Positions 38,280-46,879 of a stretch of DNA of 64,000 bases are shown here, piece after piece. Under the pieces are notes generated by a model, which saw only the letters and a program-made list of their open reading frames with translations, was not told the DNA's origin and did no database searches. The DNA lies in assembly GCF_002968635.1 (NCBI RefSeq), contig NZ_PVBN01000003.1, forward strand, positions 124,001 through 188,000, read 5' to 3'. The DNA is from Neorhizobium alkalisoli. Lineage in GTDB: Bacteria > Pseudomonadota > Alphaproteobacteria > Rhizobiales > Rhizobiaceae. The stretch's first letter is position 1. Every line of letters begins with the position of its first letter. A program made the translations under genes and the position numbers.

Positions 38280-39254
38280 TTACTTAATGGCGCGGATGGC
38301 TTCCCAATCGGCTTTCTTGTAGCCGAAGTCTTCCATCTTGGCCTTTTCCATCACGGTCTTTTCGAAATCGGCCTTGTCGATTTCCGTGACCGCTACGCCC
38401 ATACCCTTGAACTTTGCGACCAGAGCCTTTTCGCGCTCGTCGATGATCTTGGTGCCGCGTTCCGCAGCCTCCGCCATGACTTCGGAAAAGATCTTCTTGT
38501 CTTCGTCAGACAGGCTCGCCCACCTGCTCTTGGAAACGACCGTATTGAGATGGTCGACGATGTGGCCCGTCAGAACGATGTTCTTCTGCACCTCGTAGAA
38601 CTTCTTGGCCTCGATGGTCGTCAGCGGATTTTCCTGAGCCTCCACCGTGCCGTTCTGAAGCGCGAGATAGACTTCCGCGAACGCGATCGGCGTCGTGTTG
38701 GCGCCACAGGCGCGTGGCATGGCAAGATAGGCTGGAACATCCGGAACACGGATCTTCAGCCCCTTCATGTCAGCGCATTTGGCAATCGGCTTGTTCGACG
38801 TGGTGTGGCGCGTCCCATAGTAGGTGACGGCGGTGATGTGGTTGCCGGAAGCCTTTTCGTATCCCTCGGCCAGACGCTTGAAGACGTCGCTCTTGGTATA
38901 GGCGATCAGATGGCTGGGATCGCGGAAGATATAGGGGAAATAGGTGACGCCGATCGGCGGGTATTCGCGGGCCGCGAAACTGGAGCCGGAGATGATCATG
39001 TCGACCGTGCCGAGCTTGAGGCCCTGGTTGATGTCGGCTTCCTTGCCCAGCTGCGAGGCCGGGAAGACTTCGACCTTATAGCGGCCGTTGGTTCGCTTGT
39101 TGATCTCTGCAGCTGCCCAGACGGATTCCGTATGGAAAGGCTCAGAGGTCTCGTAGACATGCGCCCATTTCAGCACCGTCTGTGCCTGCGCGGTCAAAGC
39201 CGACGCCATAATGGCGGCGGTGGCACCTAAGATTGCCGTCAGTTTGAACTTCAT
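38280..39254 (-). CDS. TRAP transporter substrate-binding protein (DctP type)
   Basis: A 324-residue periplasmic protein with signal peptide MKFKLTAILGATAAIMASALTAQA and the DctP fold. The ligand carboxylate-clamp arginine lies in the conserved GLKIRVPDVPAY; MGV-type variants of the second lobe and EAQENPLTTIEAKKFYEVQKN are also present. GGGAGG precedes the ATG at 39254. Context (mannonate dehydratase, aldonate-type dehydrogenase, GntR) suggests a hexuronate or aldonate ligand. Confidence 0.92.
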   Translation of the reverse strand: MKFKLTAILGATAAIMASALTAQAQTVLKWAHVYETSEPFHTESVWAAAEINKRTNGRYKVEVFPASQLGKEADINQGLKLGTVDMIISGSSFAAREYPPIGVTYFPYIFRDPSHLIAYTKSDVFKRLAEGYEKASGNHITAVTYYGTRHTTSNKPIAKCADMKGLKIRVPDVPAYLAMPRACGANTTPIAFAEVYLALQNGTVEAQENPLTTIEAKKFYEVQKNIVLTGHIVDHLNTVVSKSRWASLSDEDKKIFSEVMAEAAERGTKIIDEREKALVAKFKGMGVAVTEIDKADFEKTVMEKAKMEDFGYKKADWEAIRAIK

Positions 39255-39276
39255 CTTTTCATCCTCCCAGTTGAAG

Positions 39277-40035
39277 TCAAATGATGTTGGTATGCTGGCG
39301 CGCGGCGGCTGGCCCCCGCTTGGCAGAAGAGATCTTGTCCTGCTCCTCCGCAAAACTCTGCGACAATCTCTGCTGCGATAGTTCAAGATGGTTTCGCATG
39401 GCGGCGCGGGCGCCTTCGGGATCGCCGGCTGCGATCGCATTTCGGACCGCCCGGTGTTCTTCGAGCGCGCTACGCCACGTGTCGCGGTTCTCGAAATAAC
39501 CCGCGAGCTTTTCAAAATAGGGCGTCATCCGCATGTCGTGGATTTCACCCACGAACCGCTCCAGCGTTGCGTTCGAGATGATGGCCGCCACGGCAGTATG
39601 GAAGCCGCGGTCCAAGGCAAGAGCGGCCGGCCGGTCGTCCAATGCCTCGGACATCGCACGCAGATTTTGATCGAGGGTGGCAATGTGGTCAGGCCGCGCC
39701 GCGCGTGCTGCTTCCTCTGCAATGGCGCATTCGACGATTGAGCGTGCCCGTAGCAGCTCGAAGGGGCCTTCGATATTTTCGGGCGGGACCGTGTTGGGCT
39801 GGACCTGTCGGCGGCAGATATACACGCCCGAACCCATGCGGATGTTCACGAAGCCTTCTACTTCCAGCACAATCAGCGCTTCGCGAACCGTCGGGCGTGA
39901 AACGCGCAACATTTCCGCGAGCTCCCGCTCGGCGGGCAGCCGTTCTCCCACTGCAAACTCGCCCCGCTCGATAAGCGAGCGCATCTGATCCGCCGCCTGC
40001 CTGTAGAGGCGGCGCGGTGCAATGACCGAAAACAT
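39277..40035 (-). CDS. GntR/FadR-family regulator of the hexuronate cluster
   Basis: A 252-residue regulator: winged helix (about 8-72, with GERLPAERELAEMLRVSRPTVREALIVL in pieces) and a C-terminal FCD domain (about 90-220) resembling UxuR/ExuR proteins. GGGAGG precedes the ATG. It is the first gene of the minus-strand run and ends 22 bases before the TRAP binding protein, so it may be cotranscribed with, and repress, the cluster. A candidate operator lies just upstream at 40074-40096. Confidence 0.9.
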   Translation of the reverse strand: MFSVIAPRRLYRQAADQMRSLIERGEFAVGERLPAERELAEMLRVSRPTVREALIVLEVEGFVNIRMGSGVYICRRQVQPNTVPPENIEGPFELLRARSIVECAIAEEAARAARPDHIATLDQNLRAMSEALDDRPAALALDRGFHTAVAAIISNATLERFVGEIHDMRMTPYFEKLAGYFENRDTWRSALEEHRAVRNAIAAGDPEGARAAMRNHLELSQQRLSQSFAEEQDKISSAKRGPAAARQHTNII

Positions 40036-40073
40036 TCGGGTCCTCCCTCGACGCCCGAGCTCCTCCGTGCGTC

Positions 40074-40096
40074 ACTGGTCAACTGGCCTTACCAGT
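40074..40096. promoter_or_regulatory. Candidate GntR operator of the hexuronate cluster
   Basis: ACTGGT (40074-40079) and ACCAGT (40091-40096) are perfect inverted arms. Inside, TGGCCTTACCA (40084-40094) fits the FadR-subfamily consensus T-N-G-T-N3-A-C-N-A with one mismatch. It lies about 40 bases before the GntR start codon, the place expected for autoregulation. Confidence 0.5.
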
Positions 40097-40181
40097 CAAT
40101 CAGGGGTTATATACCCGGCACGCAAAATGTCAACGGTATGCACTGAACAGTACGAGAAGGGCTTCTGGAAAAATTCAGGTG

Positions 40182-40490
40182 TCAGGTCACGGATGGCTCC
40201 CCCGAAGCTCGTCGTTCTCCAGCCATCGACATCCGCTCTGAGTTTGTCTTTGATGTCATTGGTTCGTAGCCGCGCTTCAGCTTCCGGCGTAAGACAAGGG
40301 CAAGCTGACGCTCTGCCTCAAGACGCGAGCCGAAAAGCTGGATACAAAAACGCCCCTTGGTGCCGATGCGGCCCCAATTGCGCGTCAGAGCAGCGCCGTC
40401 GAAGAGGTCGGCATCGACGTTCAGTGCATAAAAGCGGTACATGTTGCGCGAGGCGTCGCAACGGGTCAGCAACAGGGGTTCGTCAGTCAT
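40182..40490 (-). CDS. WGR-domain protein
   Basis: A 102-residue protein consisting almost only of a WGR domain, with the defining NWGRIGTKGRF in the middle. WGR domains occur in poly(ADP-ribose) polymerases, MolR-type and helicase proteins, and alone in rhizobia; nucleic-acid binding is suspected but the function of stand-alone members is not known. The ATG at 40490 begins the conserved part; no ribosome site is convincing, and in-frame ATGs lie 15 and 24 codons upstream. It follows the pcaR stop closely and may be transcribed with it. Confidence 0.7.
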   Translation of the reverse strand: MTDEPLLLTRCDASRNMYRFYALNVDADLFDGAALTRNWGRIGTKGRFCIQLFGSRLEAERQLALVLRRKLKRGYEPMTSKTNSERMSMAGERRASGEPSVT

Positions 40491-40574
40491 GGGGACAGAA
40501 TCGCAACTGGCGATTCCGTCGTCCAACGACTTCATTGAATCGATCACGGTGGATCGATTCATGATCTTGATGGA

Positions 40575-41330
40575 TCAGGGCAGGAGAGGGCTCAGGGAGC
40601 GGGCGATGCTTTTGAGGGGGACAAGGAAGCGCCCGGCCAGCTCGGTTGCTGCAACGCTTGCCGCCGGAGCGCCGATGTTCAGCGCGGCGACGACACGGCC
40701 GCGATCGTTCTCGAGCGGCACAGCGATGGAGCAGAGGCCGAGTTCCAATTCCTGATCAATCACCGCAAAACCTTGCGCCCTCACGCGGGCGATTTCCTCC
40801 ATCAGCTGATCCGGATCAGTCTTGGTATTGGGCGTGAAGGCCTTGAGCGTGGTTCGACCGAGCAGCGCGCGGGCTTCTTCATCGGCCAGTGCCGCGAGCA
40901 ATACTCGCCCCATCGAGGCGCAATAAGCCGGAAGGCGGCTGCCTGGCATCAGATTGATCGACATGACGCGCTGTTGTGAAGCCCGCGCGATATAGACCAC
41001 CTCCGTTCCGTCCAGGACGCTCGCCGAAGCGCTCTGATGGACTTCCTCCGCCAGCCTGTCCAGAAAGGGCTGTATGATTTGGGGCAGGGGGGTCGCGGAA
41101 AGATAGGCATGACCCAGCCTCAGGATCTTGGGCGTCAACGCAAAGAATTTCCCGTCGTAGTCTGCGTAGCCGAGTTCGGCGAGCGTCAGCAGACAACGCC
41201 TGGCGGTTGCCCGGTCGAGCCCCGTCAGTTTCGACACTTCCGCGATCGAAAGACGCGGTTTTGTTTGGCCAAAAGCCTCGATCACGCGCAGGCCTTTCGC
41301 AAAGCCGCCGATAAAATCCGTTTCCCGCAT
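40575..41330 (-). CDS. pcaR: IclR-family regulator of beta-ketoadipate genes
   Basis: A 251-residue regulator of the PcaR/PcaU/PobR subgroup: winged helix at about 5-65 (GFAKGLRVIEAFGQTKPRLSIAEV in pieces, then LDRATARRCLLTL) and an IclR effector domain. It is divergent from acyP and the pcaIJF operon, which supports control by beta-ketoadipate. The ATG at 41330 has AGGGGA at fitting distance; ATGs at 41363 and 41348 are alternatives without good sites. Confidence 0.87.
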   Translation of the reverse strand: MRETDFIGGFAKGLRVIEAFGQTKPRLSIAEVSKLTGLDRATARRCLLTLAELGYADYDGKFFALTPKILRLGHAYLSATPLPQIIQPFLDRLAEEVHQSASASVLDGTEVVYIARASQQRVMSINLMPGSRLPAYCASMGRVLLAALADEEARALLGRTTLKAFTPNTKTDPDQLMEEIARVRAQGFAVIDQELELGLCSIAVPLENDRGRVVAALNIGAPAASVAATELAGRFLVPLKSIARSLSPLLP

Positions 41331-41564
41331 GATTGAATCCCCTGCCATGCCTCCCTTTTCCATTTAACGCATTATTTTTCGCTGTCACAGATTGCCTTGA
41401 AAGCACTTCAAAACCGCAGCGACCAGTGCAATCTGCCTTTTGAGAGCTTTTATAGGGTGGCGGTTGTCAGGTCGCTGCCGGAGGCGATCGCAATGATCGT
41501 TTGAACATGCCCTTGCGGTCCTCGCGCCCCCATTTCACAATCGTTGCCGGAGAGGAGGCAAGCT

Positions 41565-41849
41565 ATGTCTGACGAATATGAGGCCGTCCTGGTGCGGATA
41601 ACAGGCAAGGTTCAGGGGGTGAGTTATCGTGTCTGGGTACGCGACGAGGCGGTGCAGCTCGGCCTGACCGGCTGGGTTCGCAACGAAGCGGATGGGTCTG
41701 TCGCCGCTCTGATTGTGGGACCTGGCAGTGCGGTATCGAGCATGATCGAACGTTTCTGGCACGGTCCCTCTGCGGCGGCAGTTTCTGATGTGGAGACGCA
41801 GCGGACCGAACTCGCGGAAAGACCGAGTGGATTCCGCATCACCGGCTGA
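41565..41849 (+). CDS. acyP: Acylphosphatase
   Basis: A 94-residue enzyme that hydrolyses carboxyl-phosphate bonds such as acetyl phosphate. The whole protein is the acylphosphatase fold, with the phosphate-loop segment GKVQGVSYR and the catalytic pair R22 and N40 (GWVRN). GAGGAGG precedes the ATG. It lies between pcaR and pcaI on the pcaI strand but with a 143-base gap holding the pca operator, so it is probably transcribed on its own. Confidence 0.93.
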   Translation: MSDEYEAVLVRITGKVQGVSYRVWVRDEAVQLGLTGWVRNEADGSVAALIVGPGSAVSSMIERFWHGPSAAAVSDVETQRTELAERPSGFRITG

Positions 41850-41889
41850 ATCCTGTTTGTCGACAGCACGTATCCGCGCGACCTGTAAA

Positions 41890-41924
41890 TGTGCGGTATA
41901 TGAACAAATATCAAATAACGCACA
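41890..41924. promoter_or_regulatory. Candidate PcaR operator before pcaI
   Basis: TGTGCG (41890-41895) and CGCACA (41919-41924) are inverted arms. On the minus strand 41891-41905 reads GTTCATATACCGCAC, which keeps the GTTC and CGCAC ends of the PcaR site I recall from Pseudomonas (GTTCGATAATCGCAC). It lies about 70 bases before the pcaI start. Recognition by the local IclR protein is inferred. Confidence 0.45.
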
Positions 41925-41992
41925 AAAGTCCTTGACCTCCGATCGCCCTCACAAGCTAATGGCCAATCTCAGACCATGGGAGCGAGACCAAG

Positions 41993-42700
41993 ATGGACAA
42001 AACAGTCGGAAGCCTGGCGGAAGCCGTTGCCGAAATCCATGACGGGGCTACCGTCATGATCGGTGGTTTCGGCGGCTCCGGTGCGCCGATAGAACTCATT
42101 CACGCGTTGATAGACAGAGGCCCGAAGAACCTCACGGTCGTCAACAACAACGCCGGCAACGGGCGCATTGGCATAGCAGCGATGATCGACGCGGGCATGG
42201 TCCGGAAGATGATCTGCTCGTTTCCCAAATCGTCCGATCCGCGCGCTTTCACGGACAAATACCTCGCGGGCGAGATCGAGCTCGAATTGGTGCCGCAGGG
42301 CACACTCGCCGAACGTATTCGCGCCGGCGGCGCCGGCATTCCGGCCTTCTACACGCCGACAGCTTATGGGACCGAGCTTGCGGAAGGCAAGGCGATCGCC
42401 GAATTTGACGGCCGGTACTATGTGCAGGAGCGTTGGCTGAAGGCTGATTTCGCGATCGTCAAGGCGCATCTCGGCGACACCTACGGCAACCTGACCTACA
42501 ACAAGGCCGCCCGCAATTTCAATCCGCTGATGTGCATGGCAGCGGCCAAAACGATCGTGCAGGTCTCGAAGATAGTGCAGGCTGGTGAGATCGATCCCGA
42601 GCATGTCGTCACGCCCGGCATCTTCATCGATCGGATCGTCGAGGTGGAAAACCCCCAGCAGGAAGAAGAACTCATTCGAGCCGGAGTGGCCTACGTATGA
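41993..42700 (+). CDS. pcaI: 3-Oxoadipate CoA-transferase subunit A
   Basis: A 235-residue alpha subunit of the class I CoA transferase that moves CoA from succinyl-CoA to beta-ketoadipate. The glycine-rich CoA loop GGFGGSGAP lies near residue 25, and later segments FPKSSDP, GELELVPQGTLAER-type and GIPAFYTPTAYGT are typical. Its stop overlaps the pcaJ start by four bases (ATGA), which couples the two subunits. Confidence 0.95.
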   Translation: MDKTVGSLAEAVAEIHDGATVMIGGFGGSGAPIELIHALIDRGPKNLTVVNNNAGNGRIGIAAMIDAGMVRKMICSFPKSSDPRAFTDKYLAGEIELELVPQGTLAERIRAGGAGIPAFYTPTAYGTELAEGKAIAEFDGRYYVQERWLKADFAIVKAHLGDTYGNLTYNKAARNFNPLMCMAAAKTIVQVSKIVQAGEIDPEHVVTPGIFIDRIVEVENPQQEEELIRAGVAYV

Positions 42701-43401
42701 CCATGGATACCCGCCCCATCAATACCCGGGAAGATATCAAGCTTTCCAATGCTCAGATCGCTTGGCGTGCCGCGCAGGATATTGCCGACGGTGCCTATGT
42801 TAATCTCGGGATCGGTTTCCCGGAAATGGTCGCCCGATACCAGCCGCCGGGCCGGCAGGCGATCTTCCATACGGAAAACGGCATTCTGAACTTCGGTGAA
42901 GCGCCGATTGCCGGTCAGGAAGACTGGGACCTCATCAATGCCGGGAAAAAGGCGGTAACGCTGAAGCCGGGCGCGGCTTTCTTCCATCATGCCGATAGTT
43001 TCGCCATGGTGCGCGGCGGCCATCTCGACGTTGCAATTCTCGGCGCCCTTCAGGTGGCCCAAAACGGTGATCTCGCCAACTGGCGGGTCGGTTCCAAGGG
43101 CGTACCGGCTGTCGGCGGAGCCATGGATCTCGTACATGGCGCAAAGCAGGTGTCGGTGATCACCGAACACGTCACAAAAAACGGTGAACCGAAGCTGGTC
43201 GAAAAATGTACCTTCCCTCTGACAGGGGTTGCCTGCATAACCCGTGTCTACACGAGCCATGCCGTCGTGGACGTCGTGAACGGCCATTTCGTTCTGCGTG
43301 AAAAGCTGGCCGCGATGACGGTTGAAGAACTGCAGGCGATGACCGGCGCGCAGCTTCATATCGAAGGGCCTGTCGCCGATCTGGTCGTGCCGGAACTCTA
43401 G
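42697..43401 (+). CDS. pcaJ: 3-Oxoadipate CoA-transferase subunit B
   Basis: A 234-residue beta subunit. It holds the catalytic glutamate E60 in the TENGILNFG motif, where the enzyme-CoA thioester forms, and the segment NLGIGFPEMVARY. It acts with PcaI to produce beta-ketoadipyl-CoA. The start overlaps pcaI, and pcaF begins 9 bases after the stop. Confidence 0.95.
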   Translation: MTMDTRPINTREDIKLSNAQIAWRAAQDIADGAYVNLGIGFPEMVARYQPPGRQAIFHTENGILNFGEAPIAGQEDWDLINAGKKAVTLKPGAAFFHHADSFAMVRGGHLDVAILGALQVAQNGDLANWRVGSKGVPAVGGAMDLVHGAKQVSVITEHVTKNGEPKLVEKCTFPLTGVACITRVYTSHAVVDVVNGHFVLREKLAAMTVEELQAMTGAQLHIEGPVADLVVPEL

Positions 43402-43410
43402 GGAGAGATG

Positions 43411-44616
43411 ATGACCGAAGCTTTTATCTGCGATTATATCCGCACTCCAATCGGCCGCTTCGGCGGCTCGCTGTCCTCTGTCCGTGCGGACGATCTTGCC
43501 GCCATTCCGCTGAAGAGCCTGATCGAGCGCAACCGTTCGGTCGACTGGGAGGCGGTCAGCGACGTGATTTATGGCTGCGCCAACCAGGCGGGTGAGGACA
43601 ACCGCAACGTCGCGCGAATGGCAGTCCTTCTGGCCGGATTGCCGGTTTCGTTGACCGGGACGACGATGAACAGGCTTTGCGGCTCGGGCATGGATGCAGT
43701 GATCACTGCCGCCCGCGCTATCAAGGCGGGTGAGGCGGAATTGATGATCGCCGGTGGTGTGGAAAGCATGAGCCGCGCCCCCTTCGTGATGCCGAAGGCG
43801 GAGACCGCCTTTTCCCGTAATGCCGAGATCTACGACACGACGATCGGCTGGCGCTTCGTCAACCCGCTGATGAAGAAGCAGTATGGCGTCGATTCCATGC
43901 CTGACACCGGCGACAATGTGGCGATCGACTACAAGGTTTCCCGCGAGGATCAGGACGCATTTGCGGTGCGCTCGCAGGCGAAGGCGGCTGCTGCTCAGGA
44001 AAACGGCAGGCTCGACAAGGAAATTACCCCGGTCACCGTGCCGCAGAGGAAGGGCGATCCGATTGTGGTCGGCAGGGACGAACATCCGCGCGCGACTTCG
44101 ATCGAGGCGCTCGCCAAGCTGAAACCCGTCAACAAGATCGAGGGCGGCACGGTGACGGCGGGCAATGCGTCCGGCGTCAACGACGGCGCGGCGGCGCTGA
44201 TCATCGCTTCGGAAGCCGCCGCCAGGAAATATGGCCTCACCCCGATCGCGCGTATCATGGGCGGTGCGACCGCCGGCGTTCCGCCCCGCGTGATGGGTAT
44301 CGGCCCGGCACCGGCGACGCAGAAGCTTTGCGCGCTGCTGAAGCTGACGCCAAAAGATTTCGACGTCATCGAGTTGAACGAGGCCTTCGCCAGCCAGGGG
44401 ATTGCGGTTCTGCGCGAGCTCGGGCTTGCGGAGGATGCCGAATATATCAACCCGAATGGTGGTGCGATTGCCCTTGGTCATCCGCTCGGCATGTCGGGAG
44501 CCCGCATTTCCGGTACGGCCGCGCTCGAGCTGTCCATTCGCAAGGGTAAATACGCACTCGCCACCATGTGCATCGGTGTCGGACAGGGGATTGCGGTAGC
44601 GCTGGAGCGTGCCTGA
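43411..44616 (+). CDS. pcaF: 3-Oxoadipyl-CoA thiolase
   Basis: A 401-residue thiolase that splits beta-ketoadipyl-CoA into succinyl-CoA and acetyl-CoA, the last step of aromatic breakdown by this route. The full active site is visible: C90 in NRLCGSGM, H357 in ALGHPLG and C387 in MCIGVGQG. Two ATGs are adjacent (43408, 43411); the second is better spaced from GGAGAG. It ends the pcaIJF operon. The upstream steps (pcaHGBCD) are not in this window. Confidence 0.95.
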   Translation: MTEAFICDYIRTPIGRFGGSLSSVRADDLAAIPLKSLIERNRSVDWEAVSDVIYGCANQAGEDNRNVARMAVLLAGLPVSLTGTTMNRLCGSGMDAVITAARAIKAGEAELMIAGGVESMSRAPFVMPKAETAFSRNAEIYDTTIGWRFVNPLMKKQYGVDSMPDTGDNVAIDYKVSREDQDAFAVRSQAKAAAAQENGRLDKEITPVTVPQRKGDPIVVGRDEHPRATSIEALAKLKPVNKIEGGTVTAGNASGVNDGAAALIIASEAAARKYGLTPIARIMGGATAGVPPRVMGIGPAPATQKLCALLKLTPKDFDVIELNEAFASQGIAVLRELGLAEDAEYINPNGGAIALGHPLGMSGARISGTAALELSIRKGKYALATMCIGVGQGIAVALERA

Positions 44617-44623
44617 TTTTCCA

Positions 44624-44648
44624 GCTCTCCCTCCCAGGAAGGGAGAGC
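44624..44648. terminator. Hairpin between convergent pcaF and VOC genes
   Basis: GCTCTCCCT (44624-44632) pairs perfectly with AGGGAGAGC (44640-44648) around a seven-base loop, eight bases after the pcaF stop. There is no T tract, so it may rely on stability alone or serve as a 3' end protector. Confidence 0.55.
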
Positions 44649-44756
44649 CCCAAGCGTGAGCCCGCAGCGGCTCTGCCTCGTCCGGCGAACGCGCTCAAGG
44701 AGCCGCCGGATCGGGTGACCCAGTCGTGGAGCAACGGACGCCCCACGACATTCATG

Positions 44757-45134
44757 TCAGGCGGGCTGGAAAAGTTCGATCAGGTTTCCGGAGGGATCGA
44801 TAACCAGGATCTGCGAACCTCCCGGCCCCGTCACAATGTCGTTTCGGAAGCTGATGCCGGCTGTCGTAAGCCGCGCCACCTCTTTCGCCAAGTCGTCGAC
44901 GACGAGATGAATACGGTTCCATCCGCCGGGATGGGGCACTTCTCCGTCAGGCATGGGCCGTCCCGCAGAGCTTGTCCGGCCACTGAGCAACAATCGCAAT
45001 GAGCCGAGCTTCACGTCGGCGAAAGCCGGTGGATGACTGGAAAGCAGCGCAAACCCGAAATTTTCCGTGTACCATCGCACAGAAGCTTCGACATCATCGA
45101 CCATGTACCTGACATTCACCAATGTCTCTGACAT
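44757..45134 (-). CDS. VOC-superfamily (glyoxalase-like) protein
   Basis: A 125-residue protein made of paired beta-alpha-beta-beta-beta modules: VNVRYMVDDVEASVRWYTENFGF opens the first and NRIHLVVDDLAKEVARL the second, closing with VIDPSGNLIELFQP. The family includes glyoxalase I, ring-cleavage dioxygenases and antibiotic-resistance binding proteins; metal ligands H in the second module and E in NLIELF are present but the substrate cannot be assigned. AGAGGAGG precedes the ATG at 45134. It follows the S10 peptidase gene by 59 bases. Confidence 0.85.
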   Translation of the reverse strand: MSETLVNVRYMVDDVEASVRWYTENFGFALLSSHPPAFADVKLGSLRLLLSGRTSSAGRPMPDGEVPHPGGWNRIHLVVDDLAKEVARLTTAGISFRNDIVTGPGGSQILVIDPSGNLIELFQPA

Positions 45135-45193
45135 CCTGGCCTCCTCTGGCGCACCACGTGATACGTTCCCGGGCCTGCCGCTTGGTGCGCGTT

Positions 45194-46723
45194 TCAATTA
45201 GACGGCTTAGCTTCGAAGAAGGTCCTTACATTCGTCGCGAAGCTCCGTCGGGAATCGGGCCGCGTGTAAAACATATGACCGCCCCGATATAGCTGAAGCT
45301 CAGCTCTGCCCGCCGCGAGTGCCGGCGGCAGGTGGTCGATGACATAGCGGCTCGCGCCATAAGGCGTCAGAGCATCGCTGTAGCCGTGGGCGATCATCAC
45401 CCGGAACGTCGGAATGGTCGAGAGCAGGTCGCGAATATCGCTAGAGGCGCTGATGAGCGCGCGGCTATCTCCCCCGTGCCCGCCGTTCCATTCCCAGCGG
45501 CGGTTTACCTCCTCGTTCAGGAGATTGTAGGTCATGTCGCTTGCAAAGCCCAATTCGTTGCGCGCATAGGCTGCGAATGCGGAGCCATAGGCACGTGTAT
45601 AACCATCGAGTATCGGGTCATCATTGCGGCTGTAGGCGTCCTCCGGATAAGCATCGGGTACTGCGTAGGATGCGTCATAGGGGCTGACAACCCGGCCGTC
45701 GCCCGCCATCTGCTTGGCATAGATGTCGCCGACGAAGCCGCGTGTGCGGGCAATGGCCTCCTCTGAAATGCCTGTAAGTGCGCCAACCCGGCTATAAAGC
45801 GCGTCGGCGGCTGGCCCGGTGGGAAAGGGGCCTGCGAGCGAGGAAAGATAGTCGTGCATCGCGAACCGTTCGACTTCGATGAGCTTGTCAGGGGCAAATT
45901 CATTTTTTCGTTCGAGTTCCGCTGCCGCAAGGGAGGGTAGTTGCAGCGCCGCGCTTAAGGGGTCATCCGAATTGGCGAGGAAGCGACCCTCGATCAGCGG
46001 CGACAGCATGATGATGCCGGAGGTCAGCATCCCTTGCGTGTTCTTCAGCGAGACAGCAACTTTGGCGGCGCGCAGGCCGCCATAACTTTCCCCCAGCAGA
46101 TATTTCGGCGCCTCGAGCCGGTTGTTTTTCTGCACATAAAGAGCAATTGCCTTGGCTAAGCTGTCGGCATCCTGGCGAACGCCGTAAAAGCTCTTTGCGG
46201 CATCGTCGTTGGCGGGACGGCTCCAGCCGGTCCCGACCGGATCGATCAGAACGAGATCTGTAAAGGCCAGCCAGCTTTCCGGATTGTCCTTAAGGGTGGG
46301 CGTCGTGCCGTTGTCGCCGGTTTGCCCGAATTCGAGGACCCGCGGGCCGACCAGACCCAGATGGAGATATGCAGAAGAAGCTCCAGGGCCGCCGTTGAAC
46401 ACAAAGGTGAGCGGACGATCAGGGGCGCGGTTCTTGGCGACATAGGCGGTATAGAAGATTTTTGCCGAGCGGTTACCGTCCTGACCGAAGAGATCGAGTG
46501 TGCCGGCCGTCGCGGTATATGGGATCTCTCCCGAAGGCCCCTTGAATAGAAGTTCCTTCGTCGCATCAGCGGGAAGCAACCCGAATATGCCGCCGGCGGC
46601 GCCTTGTTCCGTCTGGTGGCTTCGCTCGCGTGGTTCGTCTGCGTTCCGCTGCTGTTGTCCGGAAACCGGAGAGCAAAGAGCCAGAAGCACGACAAAGGGT
46701 GCGAAGAGATGATGGAACTGCAA
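45194..46723 (-). CDS. Secreted S10-family serine carboxypeptidase
   Basis: A 509-residue exported peptidase. Using the TTG at 46723, which has AGGAGG eight bases upstream, the protein starts with a clean signal peptide (MQFHHLFAPFVVLLALCSPVSG); the upstream in-frame ATG would put 18 charged residues in front of it. The catalytic triad is S213 (GESYGG), D450 (HGYSDALTP) and H483 (RGGHMFY), and the oxyanion part is in FNGGPGASS. S10 enzymes remove C-terminal residues from peptides at acidic pH and are less common in bacteria than in eukaryotes. Confidence 0.88.
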   Translation of the reverse strand: MQFHHLFAPFVVLLALCSPVSGQQQRNADEPRERSHQTEQGAAGGIFGLLPADATKELLFKGPSGEIPYTATAGTLDLFGQDGNRSAKIFYTAYVAKNRAPDRPLTFVFNGGPGASSAYLHLGLVGPRVLEFGQTGDNGTTPTLKDNPESWLAFTDLVLIDPVGTGWSRPANDDAAKSFYGVRQDADSLAKAIALYVQKNNRLEAPKYLLGESYGGLRAAKVAVSLKNTQGMLTSGIIMLSPLIEGRFLANSDDPLSAALQLPSLAAAELERKNEFAPDKLIEVERFAMHDYLSSLAGPFPTGPAADALYSRVGALTGISEEAIARTRGFVGDIYAKQMAGDGRVVSPYDASYAVPDAYPEDAYSRNDDPILDGYTRAYGSAFAAYARNELGFASDMTYNLLNEEVNRRWEWNGGHGGDSRALISASSDIRDLLSTIPTFRVMIAHGYSDALTPYGASRYVIDHLPPALAAGRAELQLYRGGHMFYTRPDSRRSFATNVRTFFEAKPSN

Positions 46724-46879
46724 AACGGGATCCTCCTGATCAGCCCGGCTTATGTAGGGCCTCTTGTCGATCCGCAAAATTCAACTCCTTTTGATCGGTA
46801 GATACCGCAACAGGGTTGATCTTGAAACGGCCACTGTTTTTGCTCATATTGAGCTACTAGATGTCAAAATCTGAAGGGA

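Noticed and set aside
42691..44481. 596-codon open frame antisense to pcaJ and pcaF
   Set aside because: It mirrors two well-conserved enzymes with full active sites; the translation is rich in Arg, His and Asp and shows no family pattern. High GC bias at third positions produces such mirror frames.
44624..44648. Hairpin after pcaF as part of a repeated mobile element
   Set aside because: The stem sequence is not repeated elsewhere in the window, and no flanking repeats or transposase were found.
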